The notes: generated from the letters alone by a model not told the origin. A stretch of DNA of 64,000 bases from Bacillus sp. JCM 19034 (GCF_001310635.1 NZ_BAXR01000003.1:322938-386937); one strand, 5' to 3'; positions 27,530-37,125 are shown, counted from the stretch's first letter. A program made the numbers and translations.

Positions 27530-27543
27530 AAATAGGTGAGTAT

Positions 27544-28116
27544 ATGAGTAATAAAGAACGTTCTTATAGTAAGCTTCAATTATTCTTTTTAGTCATTTTT
27601 ATTCCAATCATTTTTGGGTTAGTGCTATTTGGGTTCATATTTTCGTTAATAGGATTTGATATCACGAAACAATTACAAAAGGTTGGTTCGAATATTCCGA
27701 TTGTTGCGAATTGGGTACCAGAAGAACAAGAGCAAGCAGACGGTATTTCTGAGGAATCCTATGAGCAGTTAGAAGAGGATTTATTGGAAAAGGATCAAGA
27801 GATTGCCAGACTCACTTCAGAAGTTGAATATAAACAGCTTGAAATATTGGAACTTCAAGATGAGATTGCTGAATTACAAGAGGAATTAGAGGATCAAGGT
27901 CAGGAAGAAGTCGTTATTCAAGAATCATTGCAAGAAATAGGAAAATTATATGAACTAATGTCGGAGGATAAGGCAGCAAGTTTGTTAAGTCAATTGGATC
28001 CCGACGAGGCTGTTATGCACTTGCGTTTTGTTTCAGTTGAACATAGAGCAGCCATTTTAGAAGAAATGGAAGACGAAAAAGCAGTTGAATATTTAAGAAG
28101 ACAATTAAGTGACTAA
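27544..28116 (+). CDS. ylxF: YlxF-like membrane protein with MgtE-N-like domain
   Basis: The 190-residue protein has one membrane helix (about 10-38, LQLFFLVIFIPIIFGLVLFG), a long acidic coiled coil (about 75-130), and a C-terminal repeat like the MgtE cytoplasmic N domain (LLSQLDPDEAVMHLRFVS). B. subtilis ylxF lies at the same place between fliJ and fliK. A related protein, MotE, acts as a chaperone for MotC in Gram-negatives; a similar role here is only a suggestion. The ATG at 27544 has AGGTGAG upstream; a GTG at 27526 overlaps the fliJ stop. Confidence 0.85.
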   Translation: MSNKERSYSKLQLFFLVIFIPIIFGLVLFGFIFSLIGFDITKQLQKVGSNIPIVANWVPEEQEQADGISEESYEQLEEDLLEKDQEIARLTSEVEYKQLEILELQDEIAELQEELEDQGQEEVVIQESLQEIGKLYELMSEDKAASLLSQLDPDEAVMHLRFVSVEHRAAILEEMEDEKAVEYLRRQLSD

Positions 28117-28150
28117 ATAGCGAACTAACTTATTGAAAGGAGGTGAAAAA

Positions 28151-29584
28151 GTGAATATGCTTATGATGCTGAAGACACATCAACAACCAGCTGTGCAAAA
28201 TGAACCAATATCGTTTTCTTCAAGTGCGAATCAAAGTGATTTTGGATTATTGTTAGGGAGCATGCTTGATGAACAACACGTGAATCAAGATCAGGAAAGC
28301 GTCGAGGAGAATAAGCGGTCAGAAAATTCACCCATGACTTTGGAAAAGGAAGAACTAAGAGAGATATTTGCCGATCTTGGTGTAGACGAAGGCTGGAAGG
28401 AAATATTGGCTGAACTTGGAGAAAGTGAAGGTTGGAACGCACTTTTCGAATCATTTCATAATTTTCTTTCTGTTTTAAATCTATCGGAACTGATCGAGGA
28501 GATAGATCTTCAAAGCTGGCAAAATAACGATGAAATAAGAGAAATTTGGACTGAATTTCCTTCTGATGTGCAACAAACATTATATTTGTTTTTTATGGAC
28601 GAAGAGTATCGTGACCTACAAAAGTTCACTAAAAATGAACAGTTCAACGTCATGTTATTTTTCGCACGTCTAAGTGATAATCACACTGCTTTAAGTCGTT
28701 TATTGACGCAAAGTGAAGACAATGCGACTGTACAAAATGCCATTAATTTTCTGTCTGAAATGAAAGTTCAAATTAGACAATTACTAAATACGTCTGGTTT
28801 TAACGAAACAGGATCTAGACAACATTTCATGCACGGAAATGTACTCGAAAATGGTTTATATAGCAGGAGTATAAAAGAAAAACGACTAAACAATAAAGTA
28901 GATGTCGGACAGGTAGTAGGTACAAATGATAGTTTAATCGGAACGAAGAATCAAGTTAAGAATGAGGAATTCTTAAGGGGCTTACTAGAATTGAATGCTT
29001 ACAAAGGAAATGGAAATAAGCCATCAAGTGAAGGGAAGGTGGAAACACCAGCGTTAAAAGTGGAGCAGTCAAATCAGCTTTTACAAGTTCCTCACGAATT
29101 GCAAGCAGCTTCTAGGAAGAATGAGCAATTGACAATTCACTTAGGAGAGCAATTGCCACGAGAATTACAGCAAAAGCAGTTCTTAAGACAATTTCAAAAC
29201 CTTTTGCATCATGCTCAATTATCCCAAACAAAAGATGGAGTTCAATCTTTAACGGTAAAGCTGCATCCTGAGCATTTAGGACGTCTAGAGGTACAATTAA
29301 CTCAAATGAATGGCTTATTGTCAGCCAAAATCTTGGTCAGCCAAACTCTCACAAAAGAGCTGATAGAAAGTCAGATTTCACAATTGAGACAAGCATTCAT
29401 CCAACAACAGCTACCTGTCGAGAAATTGGAAATTATGCAGCAGCAATCTCAATTTGAGAGAGAAAAGGAAGGCTCTACATCCGAACAGCAGCAACATGAT
29501 TCAAATGAAGAAAAAAATGATGAATCAAAGGATTTTCACGATGAGCTACAAGACTTTTTATATTCAATAAATGAACAAGTTTAG
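28151..29584 (+). CDS. fliK: Flagellar hook-length control protein FliK
   Basis: FliK acts as a molecular ruler and switches FlhB specificity when the hook is complete. The 477-residue product has a long variable, Gln-rich N-terminal and middle part. The C-terminal Flg_hook domain is at about 355-435, with SLTVKLHPEHLGRLEVQLT, the central signature, then LISAKILVSQ-like sequence. The start is GTG with AAAGGAGGTG at ideal spacing. Residues about 70-105 hold an imperfect internal repeat (LGVDEGWKEIL and LGESEGWNALF). The C-terminal tail is acidic. Confidence 0.9.
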   Translation: MNMLMMLKTHQQPAVQNEPISFSSSANQSDFGLLLGSMLDEQHVNQDQESVEENKRSENSPMTLEKEELREIFADLGVDEGWKEILAELGESEGWNALFESFHNFLSVLNLSELIEEIDLQSWQNNDEIREIWTEFPSDVQQTLYLFFMDEEYRDLQKFTKNEQFNVMLFFARLSDNHTALSRLLTQSEDNATVQNAINFLSEMKVQIRQLLNTSGFNETGSRQHFMHGNVLENGLYSRSIKEKRLNNKVDVGQVVGTNDSLIGTKNQVKNEEFLRGLLELNAYKGNGNKPSSEGKVETPALKVEQSNQLLQVPHELQAASRKNEQLTIHLGEQLPRELQQKQFLRQFQNLLHHAQLSQTKDGVQSLTVKLHPEHLGRLEVQLTQMNGLLSAKILVSQTLTKELIESQISQLRQAFIQQQLPVEKLEIMQQQSQFEREKEGSTSEQQQHDSNEEKNDESKDFHDELQDFLYSINEQV

Positions 29585-29596
29585 GTGTGTGATCAT

Positions 29597-30058
29597 ATGC
29601 CAACAGTAAATGAAAGTTTATATTTACAAAATCAACAGTCACAGCAACTGAATAATAAACAAAATATTCTAGGTAAAGATGACTTTTTAAAGATTTTAAT
29701 TGCTCAGTTACAAAATCAAGATCCTGCTAATCCAATGGATGATCGTGAGTTTATTGCACAAATGGCTCAGTTTTCATCTTTAGAACAGATGACTAATATG
29801 AACCAAGCTATTCAATCATTTGTTCAATTGCAACAAAGTCAAAGCTTAGTTCAGCATAGTGAACTGATTGGAAAAACGGTTCAATGGAAGCGAGAAGTTG
29901 AAATTGATGAGTACCGGACAGAAACGATATATGAAAATCATGTAGTGAAATCTGTTCGTCTTGAAAGTGATGGGAAAATCCGTGTGTTGTTAGAAAATGA
30001 TCGCTGGATTCATAGTGATCAAATTGTTCAAATAAGCAATAAAAATAATGATGAATAG
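29597..30058 (+). CDS. flgD: Flagellar hook assembly scaffold FlgD
   Basis: FlgD caps the growing hook. The 153-residue product is the short form seen in Bacillus. The conserved N-terminus is [20 protein letters not shown], followed by [21 protein letters not shown]. The C-terminal FlgD Ig-like region is reduced to a short beta segment. The ATG at 29597 has AGGTGTG upstream. An earlier GTG directly after the fliK stop (29585) would add four residues. Confidence 0.93.
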   Translation: MPTVNESLYLQNQQSQQLNNKQNILGKDDFLKILIAQLQNQDPANPMDDREFIAQMAQFSSLEQMTNMNQAIQSFVQLQQSQSLVQHSELIGKTVQWKREVEIDEYRTETIYENHVVKSVRLESDGKIRVLLENDRWIHSDQIVQISNKNNDE

Positions 30059-30067
30059 AGGAAGTGA

Positions 30068-30457
30068 ATGTGTATGGATCCTCGGGTTCATTTGCGTTCG
30101 TTAGCACCACTTCCAAGCTCGCCAGTTAAAAATGTGAAAAACATTAATCGTGAAAAATCGAATTTTAAAAATGTTTTTCAATCAGAACTGGATAACTTTC
30201 AAAAATTAATAATAACGAAACATGCTAAAAGTCGGATTGAATCAAGAAATATTTTAATTGACGACAAAAAGTGGCTTGAAATAGAGCAGAAGATGACGGA
30301 GGCAAAAGAAAAAGGATTAAAAGAGTCGGTTGTAATAACCGATGAAGCAACATTACTAGTAAATGCACAAACACATACAGTGATTACAGCATTACTCCGA
30401 TCCGAAGCAAAAGACCAAATATTTTCAAATATTAACGGTACGATACTAATTGATTAA
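30068..30457 (+). CDS. TIGR02530-type flagellar operon protein
   Basis: The 129-residue product matches a family found only in flagellar operons between flgD and flgE. Conserved features are an early FKNVFQSEL-like segment, ITKHAKSRIESRNI, and the C-terminal LVNAQTHTVITALLRSEAKDQIFSNINGTILID. The function is not known; its position suggests a role in hook assembly. GAGGAAGTG precedes the ATG at 30068; an ATG at 30074 is also possible. Confidence 0.8.
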   Translation: MCMDPRVHLRSLAPLPSSPVKNVKNINREKSNFKNVFQSELDNFQKLIITKHAKSRIESRNILIDDKKWLEIEQKMTEAKEKGLKESVVITDEATLLVNAQTHTVITALLRSEAKDQIFSNINGTILID

Positions 30458-30531
30458 GGCTGGACGAAAAGGGAAGTCTTTGACTACTGAATGACAGATG
30501 TAGTCAACAAAAAAAAGGAGGAACTGTAAAA

Positions 30532-31329
30532 ATGTTAAGATCAATGTATTCTGGTATCTCAGGTTTGAAAAACATGCAAACCAAGTTAGACGTAATCGGA
30601 AATAACATTGCCAATGTTAATACATTTGGTTATAAAAAGGGAAGAGCAACGTTTAAAGATATGATCAGCCAGCAAATTGCTGGAGCATCAGCTCCGGGAG
30701 CAGGCCTAGGTGGAACAAATCCAAGACAGATCGGATTAGGCTCGATGATTTCATCTATCGATACAGTACATACTGGAGGAAGCCTACAAAATACAAATCG
30801 AGAGTTAGATTTAGGGATTTCTGGTGATGGATATTTTCGAGTGTCTGATGAGGATGGAGAGAATATTTTTTATACACGTGCTGGGAACTTTTACTTCGAT
30901 GAAGAAGGTTACATCGTAAACGCGGACGGCTACTATCTACTTGCTGATGATGGCAGAATACAGCTTGAACCAGGTACATTTGCTAGCTTTAGCATTGGAC
31001 AAACAGGTCAAGTTAACTACATCGATAACGACGGTGAACTTCAGGAAGCAGCTACAATCTCTCTGGCATATTTTGCAAACCCTGAAGGTTTACAAAAAGC
31101 AGGATCAAACCTCTACCAAATTAGTGCAAACTCAGGAGAAGAAAATGCTACTACGCCTGGGGAAGAAGGTACGGGTCTCCTTGTTGCGGGGACATTAGAA
31201 ATGTCAAATGTAGATTTATCAGAGGAATTTACTGAGATGATTGTTGCCCAACGTGCTTTTCAAGCAAATACTCGTATTATTACGACATCGGATGAAATTT
31301 TGCAAGAATTAGTAAATCTGAAGCGTTAA
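30532..31329 (+). CDS. flgE: Flagellar hook protein FlgE (FlgG-like)
   Basis: This is the hook subunit of the Bacillus flagellum, short like FlgG (265 residues). The N-terminus MLRSMYSGISGLKNMQTKLD with GNNIANVNTFGYKKGR and the C-terminus DLSEEFTEMIVAQRAFQANT with IITTSDEILQELVNLKR are the paired rod/hook helices. AAAAAGGAGG precedes the ATG. A 74-bp gap separates it from the gene upstream. Confidence 0.95.
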   Translation: MLRSMYSGISGLKNMQTKLDVIGNNIANVNTFGYKKGRATFKDMISQQIAGASAPGAGLGGTNPRQIGLGSMISSIDTVHTGGSLQNTNRELDLGISGDGYFRVSDEDGENIFYTRAGNFYFDEEGYIVNADGYYLLADDGRIQLEPGTFASFSIGQTGQVNYIDNDGELQEAATISLAYFANPEGLQKAGSNLYQISANSGEENATTPGEEGTGLLVAGTLEMSNVDLSEEFTEMIVAQRAFQANTRIITTSDEILQELVNLKR

Positions 31330-31401
31330 TGAAATAAATTGGATAGGAATGACTAAAGGAGGCTGGACTAGGATGCAATCTCCTAGTCCATTATATTATT
31401 T

Positions 31402-31614
31402 ATGATTGAGCTAATACGAATGAACGGAAAAACGTTTTTGCTAAATGTTCTATTAATTGAACAAATAGAAGCATTTCCAGATACAACGATTACTCTTGTT
31501 AATGGAAAAAAATTAATTGTGCAAGATGATATTGAAGATGTTAAATTCGCTATCAATACTACGTTGAAAGAGATAGGACTTTTAGCAGTTTATAAAGATG
31601 TGGAGGGCACATGA
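31402..31614 (+). CDS. swrD: Flagellar FlbD-family protein SwrD
   Basis: In B. subtilis SwrD (formerly YlzI) raises flagellar power and allows swarming. The 70-residue product shows the FlbD pattern: MIELIRMNGKTFLLNVLLIE, then TTITLVNGKKLIVQDD. Its place between flgE and fliL is conserved. It ends directly at the fliL start, so translation is probably coupled. The ribosome-binding site before it is weak. Confidence 0.9.
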   Translation: MIELIRMNGKTFLLNVLLIEQIEAFPDTTITLVNGKKLIVQDDIEDVKFAINTTLKEIGLLAVYKDVEGT

Positions 31615-32046
31615 TTGTTTAAAAATAAATTAATTAATATTATGTTAATCATTTTAGCTGCTCTAACATTGCTTGGAGTCATTGTATTTGTTTTATTTAA
31701 TCAATTTTTAGATTCTCCTGAAGAACAGACTGAACCATCAATTGATGAAATTATTAATTTATCATTTGATACAGAAGAAATAACGACAAATTTACTGTCA
31801 AATGATTTTATACGTGCTAGTTTTCGAATTCAAGTAGACAACAAAACAGCACTATCGGAAATAAAGAAGCGCGATTTTCAAATAAATAATATTATTTTAC
31901 GTTCTTTATCAAATAAACGTTCTTCAGATTTATCAGGTAATGAAGGAATTATTGAATTTGAAAATGGTATTCGAGACGAAATTAATGCATTAATGCAAGA
32001 CGGTGAAGTTATTCAAGTTTATACAACTAGTTGGGTTATCCAATAG
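31615..32046 (+). CDS. fliL: Flagellar basal body-associated protein FliL
   Basis: FliL sits around the stator and supports torque. The 143-residue product has an N-terminal membrane helix (about 5-30, MLIILAALTLLGVIVFVLF) followed by an extracytoplasmic SPFH-like domain. The start is TTG directly after the swrD stop, with GGAGGGC upstream. Confidence 0.9.
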   Translation: MFKNKLINIMLIILAALTLLGVIVFVLFNQFLDSPEEQTEPSIDEIINLSFDTEEITTNLLSNDFIRASFRIQVDNKTALSEIKKRDFQINNIILRSLSNKRSSDLSGNEGIIEFENGIRDEINALMQDGEVIQVYTTSWVIQ

Positions 32047-32090
32047 CTCACTTATGCTTTACTGCTTAATTGGATGGAGAGGTGAGGCAC

Positions 32091-33083
32091 TTGGCTGACG
32101 TGTTATCTCAAGGCGAAATAGATGCCTTGCTATCAGCTATTTCGACTGGAGAAATGGATGCTGATGAATTAAAAAAAGAGGGTAATGAGAAGAAGATAAA
32201 AGTCTACGATTTCAAAAGGGCACTAAGATTTTCAAAAGATCAAATTCGTAGTTTATCTCGAATTCATGAAAACTTCGCACGACTATTAACGACATATTTT
32301 TCAGCACAATTACGGACATATGTGCAAATTTCGGTGACATCAGTTGACCAGTTACCGTATGAAGAATTTATACGATCGATTCCGTCAATGACTATTTTAA
32401 ATGTTTTTGAACCTTATCCGTTAGAAGGAAGGCTCATAATGGAAATTAATCCGAACATTGCTTATGCGATGCTTGACCGCTTACTTGGTGGACAAGGAGG
32501 AAGCATTAATAAAGTAGAATCATTGACAGAAATTGAAACGAAAATAATGTCGCAATTGTTTCAGCGTACACTTGATAGTTTTCAAGAAGCATGGAGTTCG
32601 GTTATCGAGTTAGATCCTGTTATGGAAGACATCGAGGTAAATCCGCAATTTTTACAAATGGTATCTCCTAACGAAACGGTTGTCGTCATTTCCTTACAAA
32701 CAACGATTGCTGAAACATCAGGAATGATTAATATTTGTTTGCCACATGTTGTATTAGAAAGTATATTACCGAAGCTCTCAATGCATTACTGGATGCAAGA
32801 AAAGAAGAAAGAACGGAATGAAGGCGAACAAGAGCTAATTGAAAGAAATGTGAAACAAGCACCGTTACTAATTCAAGCAGAGCTTGGACGATCAGAAATG
32901 ACCATTCACGAATTTTTGAGCTTAGCAAATGGTGATGTTATTGAATTAAATCAATCGATACATGAGCCTTTAACAGTACGTGTTGGGGGCGAGAATAAAT
33001 ATAATGCTCAGCCTGGCATATCTAAAAATCGTGTATCCATACAGATAACGGAAGTGATTGAGGAGGTTGAAGAAGATGAATGA
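32091..33083 (+). CDS. fliM: Flagellar motor switch protein FliM
   Basis: FliM receives phosphorylated CheY and reverses the motor. The 330-residue product begins with the CheY-binding peptide LSQGEIDALLSA. It then has a CheC-like middle domain (LLTTYFSAQLRTYVQISVTS) and the C-terminal FliN-like SPOA domain (LGRSEMTIHEFLSLANGDVI). The start is TTG at 32091 with GAGAGGTGAGG upstream. The gene overlaps fliY by eight bases. Confidence 0.95.
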   Translation: MADVLSQGEIDALLSAISTGEMDADELKKEGNEKKIKVYDFKRALRFSKDQIRSLSRIHENFARLLTTYFSAQLRTYVQISVTSVDQLPYEEFIRSIPSMTILNVFEPYPLEGRLIMEINPNIAYAMLDRLLGGQGGSINKVESLTEIETKIMSQLFQRTLDSFQEAWSSVIELDPVMEDIEVNPQFLQMVSPNETVVVISLQTTIAETSGMINICLPHVVLESILPKLSMHYWMQEKKKERNEGEQELIERNVKQAPLLIQAELGRSEMTIHEFLSLANGDVIELNQSIHEPLTVRVGGENKYNAQPGISKNRVSIQITEVIEEVEEDE

Positions 33084-34290
33084 CGATATGCTATCCCAAG
33101 AAGAAATTAATGAGTTGTTGAAAGGTGTTTCTAGTAGTGAGGATGAGGATAGCTCACAGCCTAGTTCAAACAGCGAATTAAATATTTCTGATTATATCTC
33201 CGAAGTTGAACGTGACGCACTAGGTGAAATTGGAAATATTTCATTTGGAAGTGCATCGACTGCTTTATCAACATTATTGAACCAGAAGGTTGATATTACT
33301 ACACCAACGTTGATCGTTATAAGTCGTGAAGATTTACAGCAAGAATTCCCTAAGCCGCATGTTGCAATTCATGTTGATTATACTGAAGGCTTTGAAGGGA
33401 TGAATTTGTTTGTTATGAAAACGAGTGATGCGGCAATTATCGCTGATTTAATGTTAGGCGGAGATGGGACAAATCCAGATGAAGAGTTAAATGAAATGCA
33501 CACTAGTGCTGTACAGGAAGCAATGAATCAAATGATGGGTTCTGCTTCGACATCAATGTCAACGATTTTTAATAAACGAGTTGATATATCACCACCGAGT
33601 ATCGATTTAATGGATGTGAAAAACGGTAGAGGGACGAGTCATGTTCCAGATGAAGATATATTAATTCAAATTTCGTTTCGACTAACTGTAGGAAATCTAA
33701 TTGATTCTAAAATTATGCAATTAGTGACCATTTCTTTTGCTAAAGACCTTGTAAATGAGTTAATGAATCCAAATGTTCCTGCTGCGGTTACAAATAGCGA
33801 GGATGAGAACAAGCAAATTCCTCCACCGCAAACAAATCCGCAACATGTTGAATCTAGTACACACGAAACTAGCACTAACTCTAGGGGGGAAGCAGAACCT
33901 CAAATACAGGGGAATTTTCCAAATCGAACTCAGCAACATTTAGGTAGTCAGTTTCATCAACGAGATGTTGATGTACAGCCTGCTGCATTTTCCCAGTTTG
34001 AAGATCCGCAGTTATCTCATGAAGAATCTAATAACTTAAACATGTTACTAGATATTCCTTTAGAGGTAACAGTTGAGTTAGGTAGAACGAATCGTTCAAT
34101 AAAGGAAATATTAGGTTTCTCACAAGGATCAATTATTGAGCTAGATAAATTAGCGGGAGAACCAGTTGATATATTAGTTAATAGAAAGCTTATAGCTAAA
34201 GGTGAAGTCGTTGTTATTGATGAAAACTTCGGTGTAAGGGTAACGGATATCGTTAGCCAAGAAGCAAGACTTAATCAATTAAAAAGATAA
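33076..34290 (+). CDS. fliY: Flagellar motor switch phosphatase FliY
   Basis: FliY combines a switch protein with a CheY-P phosphatase, a Gram-positive feature. The 404-residue product has the CheY-binding peptide MLSQEEINELLKG. A CheC-like domain follows with two phosphatase centres (LGEIGNISFGSASTALSTLL and VQEAMNQMMGSASTSMSTIF). A low-complexity Pro/Gln/Ser linker (about 235-315) leads to the FliN-type SPOA domain (TVELGRTNRSIKEILGFSQG). The second centre keeps Glu but has Gln near the Asn position. The ATG at 33076 overlaps fliM. Confidence 0.95.
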   Translation: MNDDMLSQEEINELLKGVSSSEDEDSSQPSSNSELNISDYISEVERDALGEIGNISFGSASTALSTLLNQKVDITTPTLIVISREDLQQEFPKPHVAIHVDYTEGFEGMNLFVMKTSDAAIIADLMLGGDGTNPDEELNEMHTSAVQEAMNQMMGSASTSMSTIFNKRVDISPPSIDLMDVKNGRGTSHVPDEDILIQISFRLTVGNLIDSKIMQLVTISFAKDLVNELMNPNVPAAVTNSEDENKQIPPPQTNPQHVESSTHETSTNSRGEAEPQIQGNFPNRTQQHLGSQFHQRDVDVQPAAFSQFEDPQLSHEESNNLNMLLDIPLEVTVELGRTNRSIKEILGFSQGSIIELDKLAGEPVDILVNRKLIAKGEVVVIDENFGVRVTDIVSQEARLNQLKR

Positions 34291-34303
34291 GTAGGTGAAT
34301 ATT

Positions 34304-34666
34304 TTGGCTAGTAGTGTGTTAATAGTTGATGATGCTGCTTTTATGAGAATGATGATCAAAGATATTCTTACTAAAAATGGGTATGAAGTTGTAGGTGAGG
34401 CAGCAGATGGAAATCAAGCAGTAGAAAAGTATAAAGAACTATCCCCAGATTTAGTAACCTTAGATATTACAATGCCTGAAAAAGATGGCATAGCAGCATT
34501 AAAAGAAATCATGTCTTTTAATAATCAAGCAAAAGTAATCATGTGTTCTGCAATGGGTCAACAATCTATGGTTATTGAAGCTATACAATCTGGTGCGAAG
34601 GATTTCATCGTCAAACCTTTTCAAGCAGACCGTGTATTAGAAGCGGTAGAAAAAACTTTGGCGTAG
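34304..34666 (+). CDS. cheY: Chemotaxis response regulator CheY
   Basis: CheY carries the phosphoryl signal to the motor switch. The 120-residue receiver domain has the acidic pair in LIVDDAAFMRMM, phosphoacceptor Asp54 in LVTLDITMPEKDG, and the Lys of DFIVKPFQADRV. It closely matches B. subtilis CheY. The start is TTG at 34304 with AGGTGA upstream. An in-frame GTG at 34295 lies too close to that site. Its kinase gene cheA is not in this operon. Confidence 0.95.
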   Translation: MASSVLIVDDAAFMRMMIKDILTKNGYEVVGEAADGNQAVEKYKELSPDLVTLDITMPEKDGIAALKEIMSFNNQAKVIMCSAMGQQSMVIEAIQSGAKDFIVKPFQADRVLEAVEKTLA

Positions 34667-34688
34667 ATAGGTGAGATGGAGGGAAGTT

Positions 34689-35360
34689 GTGAACATAATT
34701 AAGGTCACGTCGGTTGGCATTTCATTTATCATTGTTTGGAGTATCTTTCCGCTCTTACTTTCTGCGAATGAGCCGATACCAATTGATGAGTGTAATGTCA
34801 GCCAATACATTAACGGTGAATGTCAAAATTCACAGGGAACTCTTTCTGAAGTTGAGACGAATGAAGTTGAACAAATTAACGAGGACGTATTTCCTAAACA
34901 AAATACGTTTCGTATTTTTATTCAAACAATCGCAGCATTAGCATTTGTCATTTTTTTATTATATATGTTTTTACGGTTTGTTGGAAAACGATCACAATCG
35001 TTTCGCTCAACTCAAATGCTCCAAAATATTGGAGGAGCTCAACTGGGCACAAATCGATCCATTCAAATAATACGTGTTAATGATCGGATATTCGTTGTTG
35101 GAGTGGGAGAGTCGATTCATTTATTGAAAGAAATTACGGATCCAGAAGAGGTTACTAAAATGATAGAACAGCACCAACAGAAAATCGAATCGTTCGATCA
35201 ACCGCTCGATAAAGTAAAGAGCTGGTTTAAAAAGGAAAATAGAAATGAACCTCAAACGAGCCATGATGCATTTAAACAAATATTAACAAAGCAATTGAAG
35301 GATGTTCAGCAAACTCAAAAAAAGGTACATGATGAAGTAGAGGGGCGTGATAACAAATGA
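34689..35360 (+). CDS. fliZ: Flagellar biosynthesis protein FliZ/FliO
   Basis: This FliO-type protein assists assembly of the export gate (FliP). The 223-residue product has an N-terminal signal sequence (VNIIKVTSVGISFIIVWSIF, then PLLLSANE), a cysteine pair in the exported part (DECNVSQYINGEC), and a membrane helix at about 76-98. The cytoplasmic FliO domain follows (IGGAQLGTNRSIQIIRVNDR), with a charged tail. The start is GTG with GGAGGG upstream. It overlaps fliP. Confidence 0.88.
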   Translation: MNIIKVTSVGISFIIVWSIFPLLLSANEPIPIDECNVSQYINGECQNSQGTLSEVETNEVEQINEDVFPKQNTFRIFIQTIAALAFVIFLLYMFLRFVGKRSQSFRSTQMLQNIGGAQLGTNRSIQIIRVNDRIFVVGVGESIHLLKEITDPEEVTKMIEQHQQKIESFDQPLDKVKSWFKKENRNEPQTSHDAFKQILTKQLKDVQQTQKKVHDEVEGRDNK

Positions 35361-36064
35361 TGATCGATTCATTCATCATTTCCGTTATCAATCCGTTGCC
35401 TGGATTAGAATTAGATTTTATAACAGACGAGCCAACAGGTGTTGTCACTACGATACAATTGCTGTTACTGCTAACCGTATTATCGTTAGCACCGGCGATA
35501 TTAATTTTAATGACCAGTTTTACTAGAATTGTCATCGTGTTGTCATTTGTCCGTCAAGGATTAGCAACTCAGACAATGCCTCCAAATCAAGTAATTATAG
35601 GGCTTGCTTTATTTTTAACTTTTTTTATTATGGCTCCAATTTTTGCGGAGATAAATGATGTAGCGATCACGCCTTTGTCAAACGGAGAAATTAGTCAAGA
35701 TGAAGCATTTGCACTTGCCGTTGTCCCAATAAAGGAATTTATGGCTTCGCACACGAGGGAAAGAGATTTAGCTTTATTTATGGGGTATGCAGGATTAGAG
35801 CAGCCAGAAACGTTAGATGACATACCATTAACAGCTCTAATACCAGCATTCGCGATTAGTGAGTTAAAAACGGCGTTTCAAATGGGATTTTTGATTTTCG
35901 TTCCTTTTCTTGTCATTGATATGATTGTAGCTAGTGTTTTAATGTCAATGGGGATGATGATGCTTCCGCCAATCATGATCGCTTTACCGTTTAAAATTTT
36001 ATTGTTTGTTCTAGTTGATGGTTGGTATTTAATCGTTCAATCTTTACTAATTAGTTATAGTTAG
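35357..36064 (+). CDS. fliP: Flagellar export gate protein FliP
   Basis: FliP forms the core pore of the flagellar type III export gate. The 235-residue product has four hydrophobic segments, with LAPAILILMTSFTRIVIVLS and RQGLATQTMPPNQVIIGLAL near the N-terminus. The C-terminal part is IPAFAISELKTAFQMGFLIF and ASVLMSMGMMMLPPIMIALP. The ATG overlaps the fliZ stop (ATGATG), so translation is coupled. Confidence 0.96.
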   Translation: MMIDSFIISVINPLPGLELDFITDEPTGVVTTIQLLLLLTVLSLAPAILILMTSFTRIVIVLSFVRQGLATQTMPPNQVIIGLALFLTFFIMAPIFAEINDVAITPLSNGEISQDEAFALAVVPIKEFMASHTRERDLALFMGYAGLEQPETLDDIPLTALIPAFAISELKTAFQMGFLIFVPFLVIDMIVASVLMSMGMMMLPPIMIALPFKILLFVLVDGWYLIVQSLLISYS

Positions 36065-36078
36065 CGGGTGGTGTCGTT

Positions 36079-36348
36079 TTGAGTTCTGAATTTATTATAA
36101 GTATAGCTGAAAATGCTGTTTGGGTAGTATTGTTTGTCGCAGGCCCCTTGTTATTAGTTGCATTAGGTTTAGGTCTTTTTGTTAGTATCTTTCAAGCGAC
36201 CACACAAATCCAGGAACAAACGTTAGCTTTTATTCCTAAAATTGTAGGAGTATTTGTTGCACTCATTCTTTTTGGTCCGTGGATGCTATCGACTGTCACA
36301 AATTTTGCCTATCAAATATTTAATAATTTACATCGGTTTATCGGATAA
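36079..36348 (+). CDS. fliQ: Flagellar export gate protein FliQ
   Basis: FliQ is a small two-helix gate subunit. The 89 residues include PLLLVALGLGLFVSIFQATT and QIQEQTLAFIPKIVGVFVAL. The start is TTG with GGGTGGTG upstream. The stop codon overlaps the fliR ATG by one base. Confidence 0.95.
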   Translation: MSSEFIISIAENAVWVVLFVAGPLLLVALGLGLFVSIFQATTQIQEQTLAFIPKIVGVFVALILFGPWMLSTVTNFAYQIFNNLHRFIG

Positions 36349-37124
36349 TGATTGATTTTGTCAATGTTTTACCGGCCTTTTTATTAATACTTGTTCGGGC
36401 TTTAGCGTTTTTTGCTGTATTACCTATATATTCACACCAATCATTGCCCAACATTTTTAAGATAGGGTTAGCATGTTTCTTAGCGTGGGTCATGGTCTTT
36501 ACACTAGATACCCCGATCGTTGAAATCAATGGAGTATATTTTTTCCTTGTCATTAAAGAAGCATTAGTTGGTTTAATGGTTGGTTTGATTGCGGCAATTT
36601 TAATGTATGCTATTCAAACAGCTGGAGGCTTTATCGATTACAGTATGGGTTTTATGATTGCAAATGTAGTTGACCCACAGACTGGGGCACAAACACCGTT
36701 AACAGGAAGCTTTTTATATGCATTTGCAATATTATTTATGTTGTTAGTAAATGGCCATCATTTATTATTAGACGGGATTTTTTATAGTTATCAATTTGTA
36801 CCTATTGACCAAGTCTTTTTACCACTGAGCCAAGAGAATATTATTCAATACGTTGTTACAACATTTAATTCGATGTTTATTGTCGCATTTCAAATGGCAT
36901 TTCCGATCGTAGGTTCCTTATTTTTAGTCGATGTAGGCTTAGGAATGATTTCGCGGGCTGTGCCACAAATGAATGTATTTGTTGTTGGATTACCTTTAAA
37001 AATTACAGTGGGTTTATTATTACTTACCGTATATTTAAGTGTATTTTATTTACTAGTTCAACAACTTTTTGAACATATCATAATAGTGATGAGAACATTA
37101 TTGCAGTTGTTAGGAGGGGCTTGA
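36348..37124 (+). CDS. fliR: Flagellar export gate protein FliR
   Basis: FliR completes the FliPQR export pore. The 258-residue protein is strongly hydrophobic with about six membrane segments. It contains AGGFIDYSMGFMIANVVDPQ, a family signature, and the conserved VVGLPLKITVGLLLLTVYLS near the C-terminus. The ATG overlaps the fliQ stop. No separate ribosome-binding site is obvious, so coupling is likely. Confidence 0.95.
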   Translation: MIDFVNVLPAFLLILVRALAFFAVLPIYSHQSLPNIFKIGLACFLAWVMVFTLDTPIVEINGVYFFLVIKEALVGLMVGLIAAILMYAIQTAGGFIDYSMGFMIANVVDPQTGAQTPLTGSFLYAFAILFMLLVNGHHLLLDGIFYSYQFVPIDQVFLPLSQENIIQYVVTTFNSMFIVAFQMAFPIVGSLFLVDVGLGMISRAVPQMNVFVVGLPLKITVGLLLLTVYLSVFYLLVQQLFEHIIIVMRTLLQLLGGA

Positions 37125-37125
37125 C

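Noticed and set aside
28161..28580. 139-codon minus-strand ORF
   Set aside because: It is antisense to fliK. It has no motifs and no upstream signals, and the fliK frame is supported by its start and operon position.
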